NCBI GenBank assembly: GCA_934635045.1
Contig: CAKTZA010000002.1
Coordinates: 35,541-99,540 of the forward strand
Origin: an uncultured Kiritimatiellota bacterium
GTDB lineage: Bacteria > Verrucomicrobiota > Kiritimatiellia > RFP12 > UBA1067
Direction: 5' to 3'
Length of the DNA stretch: 64,000 bases
Position 1 is the stretch's first letter, and each line of letters starts with the position of its first letter. Both the position numbers and the translations under genes were made by a program. Below the pieces are notes generated by a model. That model saw only the letters and a program-made list of their open reading frames with translations. It was not told the DNA's origin and did no database searches. Shown here piece by piece: positions 9,401-18,700 of the stretch.

Positions 9401-10382
9401 CGACGCCGAACTTCGGCGCGACGATGAGCATCTTGTCCTTGAACTGTGTCCACGCCTTCGACTCCTTGCCGACGTAGGGGAGCGCGTACCACATGATGTA
9501 GCGCAGGCCGAGCGCATGGACGCGCGCCACGTGCGCCTTCATGTCGGGGAACTTCGCGCGGCAGACCTCCCAGTCGCCCGCGTTGGCGTACTGGCAGGGC
9601 TCCGCCGTCTGCCACCCGTCGTCGACGATGACCGTCTTCATCCCGCAGGCGGCGGCCGCCGCGCATTCCGCCTCGACCGTCGCGGCGTCGATCCGCTCCT
9701 GGTGCGCGTACCACGTCGAGTAGACGGGGTCGTACGCGCAGACGGGCGCGTTCAGCGGCTTCGCGTCCGCCGCCGCCTGCATCCACCGCGCGGCGTCCGA
9801 CACGGCCTCGTGCCACGGCACGGCGCGTGCATCGAGGCGCAGGAACGTCTCGTAGGACGCGCGTGCGCGCGTCGGCCCGTCGAACAGGCGGAACTCGCCC
9901 TGCACCGTCGCCGCGTTGTCCGTGCCGCCGACGAAGCGCACCTCCTCGCGCGATTCGGCGAGCGCGACCGTGAGCCGGTTGTCGTCGCCGTCGCCGATGA
10001 AGGCGTAGAGCGGCTGATAGTGTCCGAAACGGCTGACGAACGGCGAATCCCAGATCGGCGTCATGCGGGCGATCGGCGCCATCGGCGCGACGCTCTGCGA
10101 CCCCGCATGCCAGAGGTGGCGGATGCCCGCGTTGGGGAAGCCGCGAAACGCGACGCGAAACGCCGGCGGTGCGGAAGCCGTGTCCGCAGACGCGGCGGAC
10201 GCGGAAGACGCGGACGCGGCGATCTTCCAGACGGCGACGCCGGCCTGTTCGGACACTTCCTCCGTCCGAAACGTCCAGCCGCCCGGCTGCGCACAGACGA
10301 CCTCCGGCACAGGCAGTTCAGCCGCCGAAGCCATCCCGGCGACCAACGTGACAAGAATTCCGCACATGATTCTCATTTTCAT
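6471..10382 (-). CDS. Secreted GH36-like alpha-galactosidase fused to a DUF6259 glycosidase-like domain
   Basis: 1303 residues with signal peptide MKMRIMCGILVTLVAGMASA. Residues about 20-230 form a beta-sandwich; 230-560 match a GH36/melibiase barrel with VIVDDGWQ, nucleophile Asp358 in GFKLDYLD and acid/base candidate Asp431 in RVADCPGD. From about residue 640 a second module begins (FVSGESTLALSP) that matches DUF6259, with SWNEYRPLGWTPRR, MALLMHWEGTAPWCPPYVWPP and FGLDYCQFFDQNIGG; DUF6259 proteins are predicted TIM-barrel glycosidases. The first half is clearly paralogous to the stand-alone protein at 51031-52866. It is probably an exo-acting enzyme in the periplasm or on the cell surface. 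RBS AAGGA lies 9 nt before the ATG; an alternative in-frame start is at 10376. A fold-back element separates it from the upstream gene. Confidence 0.87.
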   Translation of the reverse strand: MKMRIMCGILVTLVAGMASAAELPVPEVVCAQPGGWTFRTEEVSEQAGVAVWKIAASASSASAASADTASAPPAFRVAFRGFPNAGIRHLWHAGSQSVAPMAPIARMTPIWDSPFVSRFGHYQPLYAFIGDGDDNRLTVALAESREEVRFVGGTDNAATVQGEFRLFDGPTRARASYETFLRLDARAVPWHEAVSDAARWMQAAADAKPLNAPVCAYDPVYSTWYAHQERIDAATVEAECAAAAACGMKTVIVDDGWQTAEPCQYANAGDWEVCRAKFPDMKAHVARVHALGLRYIMWYALPYVGKESKAWTQFKDKMLIVAPKFGVVDPRYPEVRACLSGLCAEAMREWDVDGFKLDYLDTFKVYDGKDPGEATGWKGMDTRDVAEATERLVREVRDSLLKIKADALIEFRQHYTGPAIRQYGNLMRVADCPGDTWANRTAIAALRLTCPGTAVHSDMLAWDARHATAEDAALQALNAIFGVVQYSPAFADLPDAHRKMLAHWVKFSLDHREALLFGRFAAHHPEANYTTLAGETGRERVVGVYAAETVVPVPDGGKDVYILNATPAAALVVDVGTACAVEAFDTFGVRQGVRQVPPGLHRLNVPPSGYLRLERSAAPIRFVSGESTLALSPASGAILSLRTSDGGERAVPADEAFTLQLLDEKGLAMRLRSSDCAFARDGDRLTWTHRSGLRVTLRVTCADGRFSFRPEVTGIPAGRRLEWFDGPQLCISASDTLYWPFYDGCEVTDYALRERIGSWNEYRPLGWTPRRKAWGSLYPGSCQMQFLAAYRDGKGVYFAAEDDRHTPKGVEYERVTDARIRLSLQTFCGDLAADGAWRPAFAYVVRPYDGGWMEACEIYRDWVRRLPGFDQPPPRPKWAYDSPVNLIYPVQGEGIDHGPEPMATNLYYPYTNVMPFVEKYGKAFDAKIMALLMHWEGTAPWCPPYVWPPLGGEKALAALRDALHARGDLLGVYCSGTAWTQESTINGYSQKERLEREGLARHMMRGPRGEIEATICNDRHAQRFGYDMCLTEDWTVATLADELRKMASFGLDYCQFFDQNIGGGALLCYARHHAHPSVPGAWQTDAMLALQQRMFDVIDGCGSKMTLGCEGCAATPYVRNLFYNDSREGNGISFGKPVPGVSFVFHEWMCNFSGNQIGHTYDPLYRWTRAFHYGDMLAVVLGPDGQLAHAWGVDWKRGVPEQAPLIGLVRRLNDLRKRHLDFLLEGFMIRPFVRCESAPARLMQGGSAIDTTEVLTSFWQNRKGERIGFASNWTRHPARLTLAWPDGTRETRLLAPLETIALR

Positions 10383-10441
10383 CTTTTCTGTTCCTTTTTA
10401 CTTGATTCCTCAAGTTAGACAGCAAGCGACATCATCACTTT

Positions 10442-11020
10442 GGCGCTGCCGCGCGACCACGAAACGCATCTGCCGCGCGCGCAGCAGATGCGGCACGAAC
10501 GCCGGCCTTCGGCCGGACACGAACGCGCGGCAACCGTCTGTCGAAACACGAAAGGCTTACGCCCCCACCGCGACGCTTCAAAGAGCGAAGTCCCTTACAT
10601 AAGCCTACATGCGGAGGCCGAAGCGAAAGTCTCACACGGAGTGACGGAGGCACGGAGAGAAGTTTAAATAGTCGTCCACGTATCCCAATCTCCAGACCGT
10701 GCCGGAACTCCGTGGCTCCGTGCCTCCGTGTGAGACCAAGAGAACTCGACCGAGTTCCAATCTTCAACCTCTTACACCAACCGAACGTTCGAGAGGAATC
10801 GCGAAGCCTTTTCGTGCTTCGACGAACGAGCGGACAGTTTTCGTGTCCGCGCCTTGCGCGGCGTTCGTGCCGACGCGGCCGCGAAACCCCGAAGGGGGAG
10901 GACTCGCGAGCGACGGCGGACGATGCCGCAGGCATCAGGCCCGACGACGTTCGCGTGGCCTCAATCGCGTCCCGCGCGATTTCGCGGCTGCGTCGTTTCG
11001 TGGTCTGCGGCGCAGCCGCC
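10442..11020. mobile_element. Fold-back/MITE-like element, copy 1 (short form)
   Basis: 579 bp. The two halves are an imperfect inverted repeat: from the outside in, the left arm has ACCACGAAACG, CGGCACGAACGCCG, CGGACACGAA, GTCGAAACACGAAAGGCTT and TCACACGGAGTGACGGAGGC, and the right arm has their complements in reverse order (down to CGTTTCGTGGT at 10994-11004). It has no transposase. Copy 1 lacks the 100-bp inner block (CTGACGGCGAG ... CTTCGGGCAG) present in copies 2-4. A minus-strand frame of 207 codons is open across it, rich in Arg and Ser, with no family resemblance. Confidence 0.85.
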
Positions 11021-11054
11021 AACTGACAAAAAACACTCACGCCAACCTCCTTCA

Positions 11055-14000
11055 TCAATTGATGCGTTCGACGGTGAGGCCGTTCAGGAGGCGCGTCGTC
11101 GAGTTCGGCCGGTTCCAGTTGTAGAGATAGTAGTCGGGCGGGCTCGTGAAGTCGAGGTCGAGGTGTCCGTCTTCGCCGACCTCCACCTCGAACGACGGCG
11201 TGTACGGACGGTCGAAGTCACCGCCCTGCGCGACATAGAGGTCTGCATTGTCCAGAAGCGCCTTCCCGTTCGCCTTGACCGAGAAGATCCACCAGTCCGG
11301 CTTGAAGTCGCGCTTCCAGCCCGCCTTCAGGTAGAGCGTGACGCGGTAGCGTCCGGGACGCCCGACGTTGAACGAATAGCCGTCGAACGCAAACGCCTCG
11401 GTCTCGTACAGCGTCCTGTACTTCGTGGCCTTGACGGCATCGGCCTTGCGGGGCGCGCCGCCCTGCTGCGTCGCGCGCTTGCCGTAGTCGCCGTTCCACG
11501 CGACGTCGGGGAAGAAGAGGTCGCCGTCGATCGTCGTGTAGTCGGCCGTGCCGCAGTTGATGCGGAAGATCCCCCTGTCCATCAGCTTTCGTTCGGCGAC
11601 GACGAGCGGCATCTGTCCGCACCGCGAGACGAAGCGGTTGAGCTCCTTGCGGAAGAGCGCGTTGTAGGCCGCCTGCATCCGGCCCTCGGCGACGAACTGC
11701 CGCGCGGACGCGAGGATCGCGTCTTCCCGCGCATGCGGAATGCCGTGCGCGTCAAACGTCCGCTGCGCGGCGGCGAGCTCCCCGAACCGCGCATCGTAGC
11801 ACGTGCGGTCGATGCCCTTGACGGCCAGCGGCCCCAGGCGCGTCCGCCCGTCCAGCGTCTCGCGCGGAATCAGGAACGACCGCAGCTGATAGGGCTTCAG
11901 CGCGATCTCGCGGCCCGCCGTCCGCGCGCCGGACGAGAGGTCGATCATTTCGGGACAGCCCGCCGCCCCGAAGTCCACGACCGCCGTGAGGTCGCCGTGG
12001 TGGATGTTCACGACATAGAAGTAAAGCCCGTTCTTCGTCAGCCGGCAGCGCCCCGCGACGGGATCCGTCACGCCGCCCATGTCCGTGAAGTCCAGCGCGG
12101 GCAGGGCGCGGTAGGCCTTCGCCCACTCGCGCGCCTCGCGCTCGCGCCCCAGCGCATAGAGCGGCTGCTGACCCGTGCAGAGCTCCAGCACGTCCGACTT
12201 CGCGAGCACGTAGGCCAGCTCCATCAGCCACCAGCGCCCCCACGGCTTCACGTCCGCATCCTGGAACGCGACGGGAAACCGCTTCATGTCGAGCGAGCGC
12301 GTGAACGTCTCCCAGTAGTCGCCGCCCGAATAGAGCATCTTGAGCGATCCCTGCAGCCGCTTCACGCGCGCGAGCTCGGCGGCCTCCGGCGCGTAGAGCG
12401 TCTGCCAGCCGTCGTCCTCCTCGTAGCCGCGATGGAGCTTCCAGCGGAAGTTCGTCACGCTGCGCGACTGGATGAGCCCCGCGATGCCGGGAATCGCCAG
12501 CACGGCCTTCGCGTCCACGCCGCGATCGACGTAGCCCGCCGGCTCGTCCGGCGCGTGGACGTAGATCCGCATGGCCGGATTCGCCGCGCGCAGACGGCTC
12601 GCCAGCTCGCGGTAGAACGCCGTCGTCCGCGCCGCACGCCACGCGAGCCAGCGCGCGCGGACGGCGGGCGTGTTCGTCGCCGTGAGGAAGCCGTAGCGCG
12701 CAAGGAAGACGCCCTCCGCGCGCCCGCGCCCCTGCGGATCGTTTGAGGGCCAGATGCGCCCGTCGTTCCGTCCGACCTCGCAGTCGGACGGGAATCCGGT
12801 GCCCGTCTCCGCCGCGAAGGCGTTGACCGTCCAGTCGTCATAGCCGAAGTCGAGCCCGTGCCACGTGCCGAAGCCGTCCCACGCGACGGACGAGAGGCCG
12901 TTCGTCCCGTAGTGCCGCCGGATGTCGTCGAAGCTGCGGAAGACGAGTTCCCAGGCGGCCGGATTGGCGGGGTTGGCGAGATAGGAGCCGATATTGTAGA
13001 GGGGACGGTCAAGGCCGCGCCGGTCGAGCGTCAGCGCGCCGCGTTCCCGCAGGTCGCTTTCGGCAAGTCCGTAGAACGCCGCGTCCGGCGCGTTGTAGAG
13101 CGACATCTTGCCCGTGAACGCGATGCCGTTGCGGGCGAGCGCGGCGATCAGCTCGCCGAGCTGACCCTGGCTCGTCGGGAACATGCCGTTGCCCGACAGG
13201 ACGCCCTCGCTCGCGCCGAACGTGCGGTAGTAGCGCAGGATGGGGTAGACGAAGGCGTTCTGCCCCGTGTAGTTGAAGTACTGGACGAGCCGGTCGAGGA
13301 CGCCGCCGAAGGACGGGTCGGCGTCGACGTTCAGGTTGTTGTAGAACGTCTGGTCTTCGTCCACATGCCCGAACCGCCGCCCCTCCAGCCCTTCCGGCAG
13401 ATTGAGGCGGAGACGCGGCCACGCCGGGTCAAGCGCATAGACGCGCAGCGCGGCGACGGCGGCCGGCCACCCGGCGACGAGCGTGCGCGCCTCGACGAGG
13501 AAGTTCGTCGACGGCGTGAAGACCGGACAGCGCATCGTCTGCATCCGTCCCGTGGACGGGAATTCGCGTCCCGCCTGAATGCCCTGCTGCAGGCGGTCGC
13601 GCACGCTGCTCACGCCCTCCGGGTAGAGGTAGAGCCCCATCGCGCGCGGCTTGTCGTCCGGCCAGTCGATCTCCAGCAGCAGCGGGCGTCCGCACCATTC
13701 GGGCGGCACGTGCAGGACGTCGCCCATGCGCGTCGCGGGCGTGCCGTCCAGCTCCAGGTAGGCGCCGGCGGACGACTGGGCCGGGCCGAGCGGCCCGTCC
13801 TTGTATTCCATGTCCTCGGCGCGGCGATAGGTCTTCTCGAAGAGAAGCGCGGTCGTTCGCCATTCGTCGTCGCTCGCCGGATCACCCGTGCGGTCGGTCG
13901 GACGCGCGAAGAAGACGTTCCGCGTCCGCCGGTAGGCGGGCCGCCCCGCGACCTGCACCGTCAGGCGCACGCGGCAGTCGCCGGCCGGCAGCGTCACGGG

Positions 14001-14861
14001 ATCGGTCGCGAGCAGGGTCTCGCGTTCGATGCGGACGTTCTTCAGCGTCTTTTCCGCGACCTTCTCATACGTCGTCCGCGTCACGCGGAACGGGTTCGTC
14101 GCGTCTTCGCGGAAGCGGCTGATCCGCTCGACCGTCAGCGTGAAGTCGGCCGTCCCGGCGAGGTTCGTCTCGGACGCGACGGCGTTCGGGAGCATGAACG
14201 TGCCGCCGGGCGCGACGGTCACGGAGACGGGCGTCGGCCTGTCCGCCGGAAAGACGGAGTTGACGCACACGAAGTCGAACGGCATCCGCGCCCGGTAGGC
14301 CGCCTTGACCTCGTGGTTCGCGAGCGTCCGGCCGTAGAGGCGGAAGTCCGTCCAGCCCGCGTCCGGCTCCGTGCGGCGGCCCTTCTCGGGCACGACCGCG
14401 ACCACGGTGTCCATGAAGTTGCTCGCCATGTTCCACTGCGTGCGCTCGCCGGCGGTGAAGTAGTTCTCGAACGGCTGGCCGTTCATGAAGAAGCGGCACG
14501 TCCCGTCGGGTCGCCACGTCACGGCCATGTGGAAGCTGTCGCCCTCGCCCGTGCCCTCGATGCGGCGGCGGTAGCCCTGCCAGTGGCCATCCGCCGTCAG
14601 GACGTCGAACGAGGGGAAGGCGCCGCCGAGGTAGAGCCGCGCGACGGTCTTGCCGGCCTTGTCGTTGAACGCGAGCAGCGGGCCGCCGAACCAGCCCATG
14701 ATCGCGCCCTGTTCGCGCGTAAGCGTCCCTGCGGACACCTTCACGCCGTCCCAGCCGAGGCGGTCGACCGCCACAAGCGGCCCTTCTTCCGCCGCGCCGA
14801 CAGCCAGCGCCCATGCACCCGCCGCCAACCCCATCATCGTTTTCATTGTCTTGCTCAACAT
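11055..14861 (-). CDS. Large secreted LamG / uncharacterised TIM-barrel-like / malectin-like protein
   Basis: 1268 residues, start MLSKTMKTMMGLAAGAWALAVGAA (signal peptide). Residues about 30-205 are a LamG/concanavalin-like domain (CRFFMNGQPFENYFTAGER), followed by Ig-like segments to about 480. The core (about 490-980) contains the block HVDEDQTFYNNLNVDADP and the alternating pattern of a barrel hydrolase (LSSVAWDGFGTWHGLDFGYDDW; FYRELASRLRAANPAMRIYVHAP). I know of no assigned GH family for it. The C-terminal 180 residues resemble a malectin-type carbohydrate-binding domain (RINCGTADYTTIDGDLFFPD, FDGYSFNVGRPGRYRVTLYLK). It is paralogous to the next gene upstream (15736-19341). It is probably a glycan-active surface enzyme; catalytic residues cannot be named. 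An AAGG lies about 9 nt before the ATG. Confidence 0.75.
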   Translation of the reverse strand: MLSKTMKTMMGLAAGAWALAVGAAEEGPLVAVDRLGWDGVKVSAGTLTREQGAIMGWFGGPLLAFNDKAGKTVARLYLGGAFPSFDVLTADGHWQGYRRRIEGTGEGDSFHMAVTWRPDGTCRFFMNGQPFENYFTAGERTQWNMASNFMDTVVAVVPEKGRRTEPDAGWTDFRLYGRTLANHEVKAAYRARMPFDFVCVNSVFPADRPTPVSVTVAPGGTFMLPNAVASETNLAGTADFTLTVERISRFREDATNPFRVTRTTYEKVAEKTLKNVRIERETLLATDPVTLPAGDCRVRLTVQVAGRPAYRRTRNVFFARPTDRTGDPASDDEWRTTALLFEKTYRRAEDMEYKDGPLGPAQSSAGAYLELDGTPATRMGDVLHVPPEWCGRPLLLEIDWPDDKPRAMGLYLYPEGVSSVRDRLQQGIQAGREFPSTGRMQTMRCPVFTPSTNFLVEARTLVAGWPAAVAALRVYALDPAWPRLRLNLPEGLEGRRFGHVDEDQTFYNNLNVDADPSFGGVLDRLVQYFNYTGQNAFVYPILRYYRTFGASEGVLSGNGMFPTSQGQLGELIAALARNGIAFTGKMSLYNAPDAAFYGLAESDLRERGALTLDRRGLDRPLYNIGSYLANPANPAAWELVFRSFDDIRRHYGTNGLSSVAWDGFGTWHGLDFGYDDWTVNAFAAETGTGFPSDCEVGRNDGRIWPSNDPQGRGRAEGVFLARYGFLTATNTPAVRARWLAWRAARTTAFYRELASRLRAANPAMRIYVHAPDEPAGYVDRGVDAKAVLAIPGIAGLIQSRSVTNFRWKLHRGYEEDDGWQTLYAPEAAELARVKRLQGSLKMLYSGGDYWETFTRSLDMKRFPVAFQDADVKPWGRWWLMELAYVLAKSDVLELCTGQQPLYALGREREAREWAKAYRALPALDFTDMGGVTDPVAGRCRLTKNGLYFYVVNIHHGDLTAVVDFGAAGCPEMIDLSSGARTAGREIALKPYQLRSFLIPRETLDGRTRLGPLAVKGIDRTCYDARFGELAAAQRTFDAHGIPHAREDAILASARQFVAEGRMQAAYNALFRKELNRFVSRCGQMPLVVAERKLMDRGIFRINCGTADYTTIDGDLFFPDVAWNGDYGKRATQQGGAPRKADAVKATKYRTLYETEAFAFDGYSFNVGRPGRYRVTLYLKAGWKRDFKPDWWIFSVKANGKALLDNADLYVAQGGDFDRPYTPSFEVEVGEDGHLDLDFTSPPDYYLYNWNRPNSTTRLLNGLTVERIN

Positions 14862-14916
14862 GTTCTTTGACCTTGTGTTTTCATGAATGCTTTAGAGTAA
14901 TAAGCCTTTTGATCGA

Positions 14917-15643
14917 GGCGCTGTCGCGCGACCACGAAACGCATCTGCCGCGCGCTCGCCTGACGGCGAGTGACTGGGCCGAGCCGTCGCCGCATCCCAA
15001 GCCTGACGGCTTGATGCGTCGCCGACACGCCCCAGCCAGCCCTTCGGGCAGACGCGCGGCAGACGCGGCACGAACGCCGGCCTGCGGCCGGACACGAACG
15101 CGCGGCAACCGTCCGTCGAAACACGAAAGGCTTACGCACCCACCTCGACGCTTCAAAGAGAGAAATGTCCCGCATGAGCCTACGTACTGACATCGAAACA
15201 ATGAAAATCTCACACGGAGTGACGTATCCCCCGAACGCCGTGAGCCGCGTAAGCGGTCGCACGAGGGGTGAGGCACGGAGAAAAGCTTAAATTGCCGCCC
15301 TCGTATCCCAATCTCCAGACCGTGCTGGAACTCCGTGGCTCCGTGCCTCCGTGTGAGACCAAGAGAACCCGACCGAGTTCCAATCTTCAACCTCTTACAC
15401 CAACTGAACGTTCGAGAGGAATCGCGAAGCCTTTTCGTGCTTCGACGGACGGACGAACGGTTTTCGTGTCCGCGCCCTGCGCGGCGTTCGTGCCGACGCG
15501 GCCGCGAAACCCCGAAGGGGGAGGACGCGCGAGCGGCGGCGGACGATGCCGCAGGCATCAGGCCCGACGACGTTCGCGTGGCCTCAATCGCGCCACGCGC
15601 GATTTCGCGGCTGTGTCGTTTCGTGGTCTGCGGCGCAGCCGCC
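14917..15643. mobile_element. Fold-back/MITE-like element, copy 2 (long form)
   Basis: 727 bp with the same nested inverted arms as copy 1, plus the inner block with hairpins CTCGCCTGACGGCGAG and AAGCCTGACGGCTT, and a second block around 15228-15270. The minus-strand frame 15687-14881 stays open across the copy. Confidence 0.85.
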
Positions 15644-15735
15644 AACCCCATCACCGCTTTCTTCATCATATTCCTCTTCGCCTTCATTTCGATTTTCTCC
15701 GTGCCTCCGTGACGCCGTGCGAGACTTCTCCCTTA

Positions 15736-18700
15736 TTAGTCCTTCTCCACCTTCACAAGCGCGTTGTCGCCCGGCAGGAAGAAGCTCTTCAGCTCATACG
15801 GCTTCAGCGCGACGGCGCGCCCCTTCAGCCGCGCGCCGGTCGAGAGGTCCTCACAGGACACGCGCGCGAAAAGCCCCTGCTGACGGAACGCCAGCTTCGC
15901 CTTCACGCTCTCGCCCGCCGTGTTCGCGAGATAGAGGTACGTGCCGTCCTTCGCCTTGAACTGGCGGGCGACAAGCGCCGCCACGCCTGACGGCACGTCC
16001 GCGAACGGGACCTGCGGCAGCGCGCAGTAGGCTTTCGCGAACTCGCGCACGACGTCTTCGCTGCCGAGCGAGCCGAGCGGCTGCTGCCCGGTGTAGACGG
16101 ACTGCGCATCGCCATGCGCGACCGCGCGGACGAGCTCCTTCAGGAAGTGCCGTCCCCACGGCTTGATGTCGGCGTCCTGGAAGACACAGTCGTAGGCCTT
16201 CGGATCCAGCGTGTTCACGCGCGTCTCGAAATAGGAGCCGTTGCAGATGACGGACGCCACGGCCCCCGACCGTGCGCGGATCGTCTCCAGCTGACGCCGG
16301 TAGTTCGCCTCGCCCGACGGCAGCGCCGGGTAGCCCCTGAACAGCCGCCACCGCGCCTGCGTCACGCCCCGGCTGACGCCGAAGCCGAGATTCGGGATCT
16401 TCGCCAGCGCGTCGAAGTCGAGGCCGTTCTCGACGTAGGCCTCCGCCGCATCGGCGTCATCCGCCTGGCCAAGCCCGATGATGAGCTTCAGGTTGGGGTT
16501 GGCCGTCCGCAGGAACGCGGCCAGTTCGGCGGCGAACGCCGTGACCTTTCCGGCCCGCCAGCGCAGCCAGGCGTCGCGGACGGCCGGCGTGTTCGTCGCC
16601 GTCAGGAAGTCGTAGCGCGCCCCGTAGCGCGACGCGCCCGCCAGGCGGCCGCAGGTCTTCTTCGGCAGGCGCGTGCGCGTCTCGCGCACGAACTGCGCCA
16701 TCGTCCAGTCCTCGTAGCCGAGCTTCAGCGAGCGGAACGCGCCGAAGCTGTAACGCAGCGGATACGTCACCGCCATCACGCCATTCGTCGCGTTCGCGCG
16801 GATGAGGCCGCCGACGTATTCGAAGAACTTCGCCCGCGCCCACGGATGGATGAAGTTCGCCTGCTGGGCGCCGTTGACGTAGAGGTCGGGCGAGCGCCCC
16901 TCGAAGTCGTACGAGAGCGCGCCGCGCCGGTCCATCTCCGTCTCGGACAGGTGAAACCACTGGGCCTGCGGCAGGCCGCCGAGCTGGACGGCCGCGTCAA
17001 CCCCGATGCCGTTCGCGCCCAGCGTGCGGATCATGTGGCCGATCTCGCCCTCGCGGTACGGGAACATCCCGTTGCCCTCCGACCCCTCGACCGGGCCGTA
17101 GGTGTACGTGTAGCGCGCGATCGAGTAGTTCAGGGCGTTCTGCCCCGTGTACTTCAGGTAGCGCACGAGCTCCGGCAGGACGGCCGCCGTCGACGAGCCG
17201 ACCGTGTCGACGTTCAGGTTGTTGTAGAACGTCTGGTCTTCGTCCGAATGGCCGAAACGGCGCGGCGCATACCCCTTCGGCGCGCGCACCGCCAGCACGG
17301 GCAGCGGCTCGACGAGCGCGGAGAGGCGAATCTGCGCAACCGCCGCCGGAAAGTTCGTGATCATCGTCCGCGCCTCGAAGAGCATGTTCGTCGCCGCGAA
17401 GAACACGAGATACCGCTGCGTCTGCATCCGCCCCGTGTTCGGGTATTCCGCCCCCGCCTGTATGCCGCCCTGCAGCCGGTCGCGGATGTTCGTGCCGTAG
17501 CCGTTCGTCGGCTTGTAGAGGTAGAGGCCCATCGAGCGCGGCTTGTCGTCCGGCCAGTCGATCTCCAGCAGCAGCGGCTTGCCGACCCAGCGGGGCGCGA
17601 GGCCGATGACGCAGCTCATGCGGTCGCCGTTCTCCGACCCCGCCTCCAGGTATGTCCCGGCGGCGGACGTCGCCGGCCGCGCCTCGCCTTTCCGCAGCGG
17701 CATGTCCGACGGCTGCGCGAACGTCCGCGACCAGAGGCGTTCGCCCGTCTGCCACGCCGCGTCCGACGGCGGCACGTCGGCAAGGCGCCGCACGGGCGCC
17801 GCGCTGAAGGTCAGCGTCCGCTGATAGGGCGACGCGCCGCCAAGCCCCGGCACGGACACGCGCGCGACCAGCACGTAGTCGCCCGCCTCCGGCAGGACGA
17901 GCGGCCGCGTCGCGAGGTCGCGCGTCGCGTCCACGCGCAGGCCGGCGAGCCGCGTCACGCCGTTCGGGACGGGCTCCGTCCAGCGGCGCGTCACCTTGGC
18001 CGGATATTTCGGGTCCTTGCATTCGTGGCGGCAGCGGCGGACTTCCAGCTCGATGTCGGCCGTGCCCGTCACGTTCGTCGCCGCCTCGACGGGATTCGGC
18101 AGCGTGAATGTGCCGCCGGGCGCGATCTTCGCCGTCACGCGCACGGGCTCGCCGGACGGGAAGACGGATTCCTCGAAGACGAGGTCGAACGGCATGCGCG
18201 CACGGTAGGCGGCCACGATCTCGCGGTTCGGCACTTCGCGCCGGTAGACGCGGAAGTCCTCGACCGCCGGCGCGAGCCGCCGGTTCGTCCCCGTCCGAAA
18301 GCGGACGGTGCGCGCCTGTGCGAGGTCGTTGCCGAACATCAGCCAGGAGAACCGCTCGCCGGCCGTGAAGCCGGTGTTGTAGGGAAGGCCGTTCACGAAG
18401 AAGCGCGCCTGCCCTGTCGGAAACCACGCGAAGGCCAGGTGCACCCAGTCGCCGTCGCCGTTGGCGCGCGGCGTGCGCCGCACGAAGTCGAGCGCCTTGC
18501 CGCTCTCCGTGCGCACCTTGAACGTCGCCCACGGCACGGACAGCCCCGTCGACAGCACGACGCCGTTCGTCGCGTCAAGGAAGTCGCAGACGTAACCGTT
18601 CACGTCTCGGCGCACCCAGTACATGACGGCGCCGGCCTCGCCGCTCAGCGGCGCGTCCAGCGCGTAGACGCGGTTCGTCGCACGGTCTTCGGGCGTCGCG

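Noticed and set aside
10435..11058. 207-residue ORF in fold-back copy 1 as a normal gene
   Set aside because: The protein is Arg/Ser-rich, both strands are open, and the DNA is a repeat. Kept only as an observation about frame retention.
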